Positions 6,548-11,064 of a stretch of DNA of 11,064 nt are shown here, one piece after another (the stretch's first letter is position 1; every line of letters starts with the position of its first letter). The notes under the pieces were generated by a model. That model made no database searches. It saw only the letters and a program-made list of their open reading frames with translations, and was not told where the DNA came from. The stretch is from NCBI GenBank assembly GCA_934454435.1, contig CAKSGA010000080.1:1-11064 (forward strand), read 5' to 3'. Source of the DNA: an uncultured Oscillospiraceae bacterium. GTDB taxonomy: Bacteria > Bacillota > Clostridia > Oscillospirales > Ruminococcaceae. The position numbers and the translations under genes were made by a program.

Positions 6548-7092
6548 TCTCTGAGCTTCCGCAGAGAAAGCCAGCCCGGCTGACCGGGTTTGATTACAGC
6601 TCTGACGGTGCATATTTTGTGACGGTGTGCACGAAAAATCGTGAGATGTTGTTTGGCAACGTAGGGGCGGATCCTGTATCCGCCCGGTCACATGGCGATC
6701 ATTCTGCACTGATGATAGATTGCCCCGCCTCTCGGATTATTGAAAGGACGTTTCTTGAAACCATTGCACATTTTCCGGGGATTTCGGCACCGATATATGT
6801 TGTCATGCCAAATCATTTTCATGCGATAATAACGATACATGTTCCCGAAATGTACCGGGCGGATACAGGATCCGCCCCTACATTATCAAAGGTGATGCAG
6901 TCGTTCAAAAGATATTCAACGCATGAATTCATTGTTGCTGTAAAGGACGGAGAATTACCTCCATTTGACGGAACTGTGTGGCAGCGGTCATTCCACGACC
7001 ACATAATCCGCAACGAAAATGATTACCGCATGATATACAGTTACATAAGGGATAATCCGTTGAATTGGATGCAGGATCGCTTCTTTATATGA
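6544..7092 (+). CDS. REP-associated tyrosine transposase (RAYT, Y1_Tnp family)
   Basis: This 182-residue HUH/Y1 single-strand nuclease is related to the IS200/IS605 TnpA proteins. In characterised systems such RAYT proteins bind and cut REP palindromes next to a GTAG tetranucleotide. Visible marks are the N-terminal ELPQRKPARLTGFDYSSDGA, YFVTVCTKNREMLFG (24-38), the metal-binding H91-x-H93 in VVMPNHFHAII, a likely catalytic Y124 in QSFKRYSTHEF, and the C-terminal WQRSFHDHIIRNENDY and DNPLNW. The gene starts with GTG 6544 overlapping the aminotransferase stop (GTGA), with TTGAGGT about 12 bases upstream, so it is probably translated by coupling. Residues 40-48 (VGADPVSAR) and 104-113 (YRADTGSAPT) come from two inverted REP-like palindromes inside the ORF. 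Its base use looks more AT-rich than its neighbours, which suggests transfer. The ORF is intact. Confidence 0.92.
   Translation: MISELPQRKPARLTGFDYSSDGAYFVTVCTKNREMLFGNVGADPVSARSHGDHSALMIDCPASRIIERTFLETIAHFPGISAPIYVVMPNHFHAIITIHVPEMYRADTGSAPTLSKVMQSFKRYSTHEFIVAVKDGELPPFDGTVWQRSFHDHIIRNENDYRMIYSYIRDNPLNWMQDRFFI
6661..6687 (+). repeat. REP-like palindrome, copy 1, inside the RAYT gene
   Basis: GTAG (6661-6664) is directly followed by the stem GGGCGGAT (6665-6672), loop CCTGT and ATCCGCCC (6678-6685), then GG. The GTAG-plus-hairpin layout is that of REP elements recognised by RAYT proteins. It is read in frame as VGADPVSAR, and its 27 bases are the exact reverse complement of copy 2. Confidence 0.85.
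6855..6881 (-). repeat. REP-like palindrome, copy 2, inverted, inside the RAYT gene
   Basis: This is a perfect 27-base reverse complement of copy 1, separated from it by 167 bases. On the minus strand it reads GTAG (complement of CTAC 6878-6881), then stem GGGCGGAT, loop CCTGT and ATCCGCCC. On the plus strand it is read in frame as RADTGSAPT. The pair forms a head-to-head arrangement like a BIME. Confidence 0.85.
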
Positions 7093-7096
7093 TCAC

Positions 7097-7126
7097 AACC
7101 CCCGGTCGAACCCGGGGGTTTTCTTT
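7097..7126 (+). terminator. Intrinsic terminator after the RAYT gene
   Basis: AACCCCCGG (7097-7105) pairs with CCGGGGGTT (7112-7120) around TCGAAC and is followed by TTTTCTTT (7119-7126). It separates the aminotransferase/RAYT transcript from the mannan operon. Confidence 0.93.
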
Positions 7127-7159
7127 GCGAAATTTCACATAAAAAAACGCATGACCAGG

Positions 7160-7188
7160 TTGAATTTTTCCGTAACATATGCTATAAT
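7160..7188 (+). promoter_or_regulatory. Promoter of the GH27-GH26 operon
   Basis: The -35 box TTGAAT (7160-7165) and the -10 box TATAAT (7183-7188) are 17 bases apart. The expected start is near 7195, just before the palindrome at 7202. Confidence 0.82.
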
Positions 7189-7201
7189 GACAGTGAAATG
7201 A

Positions 7202-7223
7202 CTCTGATTTAGCTAAATCAGAG
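7202..7223. promoter_or_regulatory. Perfect 22-bp palindrome, likely operator of the mannan operon
   Basis: The half-site CTCTGATTTAG (7202-7212) is followed without a gap by its exact complement CTAAATCAGAG (7213-7223). It starts about 8 bases after the expected transcription start, where a bound repressor would block elongation or initiation. No loop separates the arms and no T-run follows, so a DNA operator is more likely than a terminator. No second copy is seen elsewhere in the window. The regulator is unknown. Confidence 0.7.
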
Positions 7224-7274
7224 AGTAAAATCAAGTAACAAAACAATTGCTTAACTGACTTTAAGGAGAAATCA

Positions 7275-8477
7275 ATGGAGAACAAATTTTTAGGTCTGAC
7301 ACCGCCCATGGGCTGGAACTCATGGAACACCTTCACCTGGGAGATCAGCGACAAGCTCATCAGGGAAGCTGCTGACGCTATGGCTTCTGAGCTCAGGGAC
7401 GCCGGTTATGAGTACATAGTTATCGACGACTGCTGGAGCGAAAAGCAGCGTGACAAGAACGGCAGACTCGTTCCCGATCACTGGAAGTTCCCGGACGGTA
7501 TCAAGCCGGTCGCTGACTATGTTCACAGCAAGGGACTTAAGTTCGGTATATACTCCTGCGCGGGTACGCACACCTGCGGCGGCCACCCGGGCAGCTTCGA
7601 GCATGAGTTCGACGATGCTGAAACGTTTGCAGAGTGGGGCGTTGATTACCTCAAGTACGACTACTGCTACAAGCCCGACCATATCCCCGGCGAGGTGCTC
7701 TACAAGAGAATGAGCACCGCCCTCCGCAACAGCGGACGTGACATCATGTTCTCCGCATGCAACTGGGGCAACGACAATGTATACAAGTGGATAAGGGAGA
7801 GCGGCGCACATCTGTTCCGTTCCACCGGCGATATCCAGGACAACTGGGAGTCCATCAAGCGTCTTGCGCTTTCTCAGATAGGCAACGAATGCTACGGCGG
7901 AAACTTCTGCCACAATGATATCGACATGCTGGTAGTAGGAATGCACGGCGGCAGCAACAACGAGTGGATAAACTCCACTGAGCAGGGCGTGAACGTTATC
8001 GCCGACAGCGGCGAGACCATGCCGAGGCTCGGCGGCTGCACCGATGAGGAGTACCGTACTCATTTCAGCCTGTGGGCTATAATGAACTCGCCGCTGATGA
8101 TAGGCTGCGATATCCGCCGCATGACCCCCGCCACCAAGGAGATACTCACCAACAAGGACGTTATCGCCATCAACCAGGATATTGAGTGCCGTGGTCCCTA
8201 CTGCATAAGGCAGTGGAACAACCCCGACAATGTGTTCTCCCTTGTTAAGCCGCTTGCTAACGGTGATTACGCTATCGGTATGTTCAATTTCGGTGACCGT
8301 GCGGGCGAGATGAGCCTCCAGTTCTGGGATATCGGCCTTACCACCGCTTCCGGACGTGGGCTTTCCGTTTACGACTGCTGGAAGCACGAGGAGCTCGGTA
8401 CCTTTACAGAACGCTTCGTTACCACTGTTGAGCCGCACGGCTGCGTAGTACTGCGTGCAAAGGTCGTTAAGGTCTGA
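7275..8477 (+). CDS. Alpha-galactosidase, glycoside hydrolase family 27
   Basis: This 400-residue enzyme should release alpha-1,6-linked galactose from galactomanno-oligosaccharides (or raffinose/melibiose type sugars) by retention. The N-terminal (beta/alpha)8 barrel opens with LTPPMGWNSWNTF, a GH27 hallmark. YIVIDDCW (47-54), GIYSCAGTHTCGGHPGS (91-107) and WGVDYLKYDYC (121-131) follow; D129 is the expected nucleophile. D186 in FRSTGDIQDNW is the expected acid/base. The C-terminal part (about 315-400) fits the usual beta-sandwich. There is no signal peptide, so it acts in the cytosol on imported oligosaccharides. The start is ATG 7275 behind AAGGAGA (7263-7269). It is first in an operon, and its TGA stop overlaps the next ATG (TGATG), which indicates translational coupling. 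Confidence 0.95.
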   Translation: MENKFLGLTPPMGWNSWNTFTWEISDKLIREAADAMASELRDAGYEYIVIDDCWSEKQRDKNGRLVPDHWKFPDGIKPVADYVHSKGLKFGIYSCAGTHTCGGHPGSFEHEFDDAETFAEWGVDYLKYDYCYKPDHIPGEVLYKRMSTALRNSGRDIMFSACNWGNDNVYKWIRESGAHLFRSTGDIQDNWESIKRLALSQIGNECYGGNFCHNDIDMLVVGMHGGSNNEWINSTEQGVNVIADSGETMPRLGGCTDEEYRTHFSLWAIMNSPLMIGCDIRRMTPATKEILTNKDVIAINQDIECRGPYCIRQWNNPDNVFSLVKPLANGDYAIGMFNFGDRAGEMSLQFWDIGLTTASGRGLSVYDCWKHEELGTFTERFVTTVEPHGCVVLRAKVVKV

Positions 8478-8680
8478 TGGGGAATTACTCCACCTGCAGG
8501 AAATGCGGTGCACGGCTGGGTTCTGACGATATTGCGATACATCAGAAGCTGGTCTCCCGCAATGATACGGAGTTCTTCTGCATAGACTGCCTTGCTGAGT
8601 ACTACCGGACTACCCGGGAGGTCATTCAGCAGCGCATTGATTACTACAGGAAAAGTGGAAAATGCACATTGTTCAGATGA
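8477..8680 (+). CDS. Small CxxC/CxxC protein, probable zinc ribbon, function unknown
   Basis: This 67-residue soluble protein has two cysteine pairs, C7-x-x-C10 and C35-x-x-C38, that would bind one zinc as a ribbon. They are followed by a helical segment LAEYYRTTREVIQQRIDYYR and a C-terminal Cys in SGKCTLFR. I recall similar uncharacterised small proteins ending in a CTLF-type tail in Lachnospiraceae and Ruminococcus, but I cannot name a family. The ATG overlaps the alpha-galactosidase stop (TGATG), and its own TGA sits inside the ribosome binding site of the mannanase gene, so it is a true middle gene of the operon. It has no signal peptide. It could be a regulator or a protein-binding adaptor; nothing in the sequence decides this. 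Confidence 0.85.
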   Translation: MGNYSTCRKCGARLGSDDIAIHQKLVSRNDTEFFCIDCLAEYYRTTREVIQQRIDYYRKSGKCTLFR

Positions 8681-8690
8681 GGAATTTTAT

Positions 8691-10082
8691 ATGAAAAAGT
8701 TTATTTCGATACTGCTAGCTTCAGCGATGGCACTGAGCCTTACGGCGTGCCAGAAGTCCGATGTGAGTTCCGGCGAGAGCCAGCAGGAAAGCAGCTCCAG
8801 CCCTGTGACAGCGGAGAGCCAGGCTCCCGCAGAGGAGGACGGCACAAAGCTCCTGTCCAACCCCATCGCACTCACTGAGGACGGCGACATAGACATGGAC
8901 GTTGCCCTTGCCTATGAAACGGATTTCGACGCACTGAAGGCTTCCTTTGACGCAAAGACAGTGGACGCCACCCAGCCCGTTTCCGAGAACGCCCGCACAA
9001 ATGAGACCACTATGGAGGTCTGGAATTACCTGCGCAGCGTGTACGGAAAGCAGGTCATCACCTGCCAGCAGATGATGGATAGTGCAGCATATGAGGACCT
9101 GGTGTTCTATAATGCTTCCGGCGACATTACTGCGATGAAGGGCTTTGACTTTATATTCAGCACCGGCAGCTATAACAGCGATGACATGATCGACATGGCT
9201 ATCGAGTGGTCAAAGACTTCCGGCGGACTGTGCGCATTCACATGGCACTGGAACGTTCCCAAGGATATTGACGACCCTGACGGCGGCTATGCGTTCTACA
9301 CCAGTGAGATAACCAACTTCAATCAGGTGAATGCCGTAACTCCCGGCACCAAGGAATACAACACCGTTATACATGACATCGACCTTATTGCGACAAAGAT
9401 CCAGCGTATGGAGAGCGAGGGTGTGACTATCCTGTTCCGTCCGCTGCATGAGGCGGGCAACGCATGGTTCTGGTGGGGACTCCAGGGCAGGGACAGCGCC
9501 ACAAACGAGGTGTTCCAGAAGCTCTGGTACATGATCTATGACAGACTTGAGAACTACCACAAGCTGACGAACATCATCTGGGTATGGAACGGCCAGAACC
9601 CGCACACCGCTATCCACCCGAATTCCTATGACATCGCAGGTATCGACCGTTACTATGACAACGAAGATACCTCTGCAGAGGCTATAACTGAGTACTATAC
9701 CAGCTGCTACAGCGAGCTCCAGGGCTTTGAGAAGTATTGCGCCGAGGTCGCCGGCATTGAGGAAACCGGTAAAATGCTGACTCTTTCCGAGTGCGGATAC
9801 ATGCCGGATCCCGAGGGAATCAAGGCCAACAACACCATGTGGCTCTATTATATGATCTGGAACGGCGACTTCATCTATGAGCCGGGCGGCGGCGGAAGCC
9901 CCCTGCTCGACCTTGACAGCACTCCGTCACCGAATCTCAAGCGCCTTTCAAATGAGATGATACAGAGCTATTTCGGCAACGACCTGTTTGTGACCCTGAA
10001 CAAGCTGCCGGAGTTCAGCTTCGGCGGCAGGGATATCCCCCAGAAGATCAAGAACTGGGAGTTCTACAAGAACGGCGGCTGA
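8691..10082 (+). CDS. Surface lipoprotein beta-mannanase, glycoside hydrolase family 26
   Basis: This 463-residue lipoprotein is predicted to cut beta-1,4-mannan chains at the cell surface. The signal peptide MKKFISILLASAMALSLTAC ends in a lipobox with lipidated C20. A Ser/Glu-rich linker (about 21-52) leads to the GH26 barrel (about 100-435). H253 and acid/base E254 lie in RPLHEAGNAWFWWG, and nucleophile E367 lies in LTLSECGYMPD. FTWHWNVP (183-190) lines the cleft in this family. There is no dockerin or carbohydrate-binding module, so it is anchored by lipid rather than in a cellulosome. The start is ATG 8691 with TGAGGA (8678-8683) 7 bases upstream; an in-frame ATG at 8592 lies inside the previous gene and would destroy the signal peptide. 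Last gene of the operon. The substrate is inferred from family; some GH26 members act on other beta-glycans. Confidence 0.93.
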   Translation: MKKFISILLASAMALSLTACQKSDVSSGESQQESSSSPVTAESQAPAEEDGTKLLSNPIALTEDGDIDMDVALAYETDFDALKASFDAKTVDATQPVSENARTNETTMEVWNYLRSVYGKQVITCQQMMDSAAYEDLVFYNASGDITAMKGFDFIFSTGSYNSDDMIDMAIEWSKTSGGLCAFTWHWNVPKDIDDPDGGYAFYTSEITNFNQVNAVTPGTKEYNTVIHDIDLIATKIQRMESEGVTILFRPLHEAGNAWFWWGLQGRDSATNEVFQKLWYMIYDRLENYHKLTNIIWVWNGQNPHTAIHPNSYDIAGIDRYYDNEDTSAEAITEYYTSCYSELQGFEKYCAEVAGIEETGKMLTLSECGYMPDPEGIKANNTMWLYYMIWNGDFIYEPGGGGSPLLDLDSTPSPNLKRLSNEMIQSYFGNDLFVTLNKLPEFSFGGRDIPQKIKNWEFYKNGG

Positions 10083-10118
10083 TAATTTATTCGGAATTAC
10101 GGCAACGCAAAAGATGCA

Positions 10119-10145
10119 ACGGGCTGCGAGAATATCGCAGCCCGT
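10119..10145. repeat. Left hairpin repeat unit
   Basis: An 11-bp perfect stem, ACGGGCTGCGA (10119-10129) with TCGCAGCCCGT (10135-10145), has a GAATA loop. The 24 bases 10121-10144 recur with one mismatch at 10354-10377. It lacks an adjoining T-run. Confidence 0.8.
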
Positions 10146-10195
10146 CAGCTTGTCGAAAAAGTCAATTTTGCCTGCGAAGCAGGCTTTTGTAATCA

Positions 10196-10247
10196 GTTTT
10201 TTGCCCAGGGTAAGGGTGACTGCGTCGACCCTGCCTGGGCAAAAAAC
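10196..10247. repeat. Long hairpin in the intergenic array
   Basis: GTTTTTTGCCCAGG (10196-10209) is the exact complement of CCTGGGCAAAAAAC (10234-10247). AGGGT/ACCCT (10213-10217 with 10228-10232) extends the stem inwards. With T-rich and A-rich outer arms it could terminate transcription in either direction. Confidence 0.75.
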
Positions 10248-10253
10248 ACTTCT

Positions 10254-10311
10254 ATCCGCACAACTGTGCGAATTGTCGGCAAAGCCGACAATGAGTGCGG
10301 GCAGTGCGGAT
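10254..10311. repeat. Nested hairpin in the intergenic array
   Basis: ATCCGCAC (10254-10261) pairs with GTGCGGAT (10304-10311). It encloses a 9-bp hairpin ATTGTCGGC-AAA-GCCGACAAT (10272-10292). Confidence 0.7.
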
Positions 10312-10351
10312 GTTCGGCGAAAAAGCCCCAACGGGGATTTTTCGACGGTCT

Positions 10352-10383
10352 CCGGGTTGCGAGAATATCGCAGCCCGGTTTTT
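10352..10383 (+). terminator. Terminator-like hairpin at the right end of the array
   Basis: CCGGGTTGCGA (10352-10362) pairs with TCGCAGCCCGG (10368-10378, one G-U pair) around GAATA and runs into TTTTT (10379-10383). It is the best-formed + strand terminator between the mannanase gene and the cellobiose phosphorylase promoter. Confidence 0.75.
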
Positions 10384-10484
10384 GTATTACGGCTGTATTT
10401 GTTCATAATTACTATATTTCGCCCTCGTTTTTCGTTTTTAAGGTAAAATTCCAGAATAAAAAAATATGTTATCGTTTTCAGCCC

Positions 10485-10513
10485 TTGTAATTCTCCGCAA
10501 GATATTGTATACT
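10485..10513 (+). promoter_or_regulatory. Promoter of the cellobiose phosphorylase gene
   Basis: The -35 box TTGTAA (10485-10490) and the -10 box TATACT (10508-10513) are 17 bases apart. The expected start is near 10520, giving a leader of about 100 nt. Confidence 0.65.
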
Positions 10514-10539
10514 TATTATTAGCGGCTCTGTGCTTTCCA

Positions 10540-10579
10540 CCGGCGTGTATCCGGGGGAGGGTCTGCCGGAATATTTTTT
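10540..10579 (+). promoter_or_regulatory. Possible attenuator in the cellobiose phosphorylase leader
   Basis: Two overlapping short stems are possible: CCGGC 10540-10544 with GCCGG 10565-10569, or TCCGG 10550-10554 with CCGGA 10566-10570. Both are followed by ATATTTTTT (10571-10579). They cannot form together. The stems are only 5 bp, so this is a weak candidate. Confidence 0.3.
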
Positions 10580-10621
10580 CTGCGACGGCTCATTGAGCAA
10601 GCAAGGAAGGAAGGTCACTTA

Positions 10622-11064
10622 ATGAAATTCGGTCATTTTGACGACAAAAACCGTGAGTATGTCATTACTTCTCCACGTACCCCTTATCCGTGGATAAACT
10701 ACCTCGGAACCCAGGGATTTTTCTCTCTGATATCCAACACCGCCGGCGGCTACAGCTTCTATAAGGACGCTCGCCTGCGCCGTATCACACGTTACCGTTA
10801 CAACAACGTCCCCATTGATATGGGCGGCAGATACTTCTACATCAAGGACGGCGACACTATCTGGAACCCCGGCTGGTCCCCTGTAAAGACAGAGCTCGAC
10901 AGCTACGAGTGCCGTCACGGCATGGGCTACACCATCATCACTGGTAAGAAGAACGGACTCAAGGCTGAGGCTACATTCTTCGTTCCCCAGAACTATGACG
11001 GCGAGGTACAGCAGCTCGTTCTCACTAACGAGAGCGGCGCCGCAAAGACCTTCAAGCTGTGGTC
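10622..11064 (+). CDS. Cellobiose phosphorylase, glycoside hydrolase family 94 (3' end outside window)
   Basis: The first 147 codons of a protein that is normally about 810 residues are present. Cellobiose phosphorylase splits cellobiose with phosphate into glucose 1-phosphate and glucose in the cytosol, which saves ATP. The N-terminal beta-sandwich is strongly family-like: [29 protein letters not shown] (20-30), [20 protein letters not shown] (34-53), [20 protein letters not shown], and [11 protein letters not shown] further on. These match my memory of Clostridium and Ruminococcus cellobiose phosphorylases rather than cellodextrin or chitobiose phosphorylases. The catalytic aspartate lies beyond the window. 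The start is ATG 10622 behind AAGGAAGGAAGG (10603-10614), which is unusually rich in SD sequence. It has its own promoter, so it is regulated separately from the mannan operon. Confidence 0.93.
   Translation, partial: MKFGHFDDKNREYVITSPRTPYPWINYLGTQGFFSLISNTAGGYSFYKDARLRRITRYRYNNVPIDMGGRYFYIKDGDTIWNPGWSPVKTELDSYECRHGMGYTIITGKKNGLKAEATFFVPQNYDGEVQQLVLTNESGAAKTFKLW

Larger units (their letters stand above)
10096..10393. mobile_element. Candidate miniature palindromic element between the GH26 and GH94 genes
   Basis: An 8-bp direct repeat ATTACGGC occurs at 10096-10103 and 10386-10393 and could be a target-site duplication around a 282-base element. The ends form an imperfect inverted repeat of about 40 bases: hairpin plus TGTCGAAAAA on the left (10119-10160) against TTTTTCGACG plus a near-identical hairpin on the right (10338-10378). 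Inside are further hairpins: 10170-10184, 10196-10247 (14-bp outer stem), 10254-10311 (enclosing 10272-10292) and 10318-10344. No ORF with a recognisable product is present. This fits a non-autonomous MITE or REP cluster; a structured non-coding RNA is the alternative. Confidence 0.5.

Noticed and set aside
6661..6881. The RAYT-internal hairpins as transcription terminators
   Set aside because: No T-run follows either stem, and the GTAG adjacency fits REP elements better.
8592..8690. N-terminal extension of the mannanase from an ATG at 8592
   Set aside because: It lies inside the zinc-ribbon gene and would bury the lipoprotein signal peptide that begins at 8691.
10119..10378. CRISPR array or attC-like array in the intergenic hairpin region
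   Set aside because: Only two related units exist, spacing is irregular and the stems differ; there are no regular repeats and spacers, and no integrase or cas genes.
10114..10490. Short open frames (110 and 74 codons) across the hairpin array
   Set aside because: They run through palindromes, lack ribosome binding sites and give no recognisable protein.

Overview
The window looks like chromosome from a plant-fibre-degrading Firmicute of the Ruminococcus type (Oscillospiraceae). This rests on near-canonical TTGACA/TATAAT promoters, strong purine-rich ribosome binding sites, a GC-biased third codon position, a lipoprotein GH26 mannanase, a cytosolic GH27 alpha-galactosidase and a GH94 cellobiose phosphorylase. 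The species cannot be fixed from sequence alone. All ten genes lie on the + strand, and the first and last are cut by the window edges.

Left part (1-5154), housekeeping. The 3' end of a thioredoxin gene is followed by mgtE (Mg2+ channel), which has its own strong promoter and a roughly 200-nt, highly foldable leader ending in a hairpin that covers the mgtE ribosome binding site. A perfect intrinsic terminator closes mgtE. Next is a two-gene operon of a DUF1015 protein (ParB/sulfiredoxin-like motif) and a cytosolic beta-lactamase-fold serine hydrolase. A stand-alone receiver-domain response regulator follows, with its own promoter and a UUCG terminator.

Middle (5175-7126). A class Ic aspartate aminotransferase gene has its own promoter. 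Overlapping its stop codon by four bases is a REP-associated tyrosine transposase (RAYT, Y1/HUH family). Inside this transposase ORF lie two perfect inverted copies of a 27-bp REP-like palindrome carrying the GTAG tetranucleotide. Both are read through in frame, so the gene appears to carry its own family's substrate. A strong terminator follows.

Right part (7160-11064), mannan and cello-oligosaccharide use. A promoter with a perfect 22-bp palindrome just downstream drives a tightly packed operon: cytosolic GH27 alpha-galactosidase, a 67-residue CxxC/CxxC protein of unknown function, and a surface-anchored GH26 beta-mannanase. The likely logic is that mannan is cut at the cell surface, oligosaccharides are imported by a transporter not in this window, and galactose branches are removed inside. 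A 539-base gap follows. It holds a dense array of hairpins with inverted ends and an 8-bp flanking direct repeat (a possible miniature mobile element that also supplies the operon's terminator), then a promoter and leader for cellobiose phosphorylase, which runs off the right edge.
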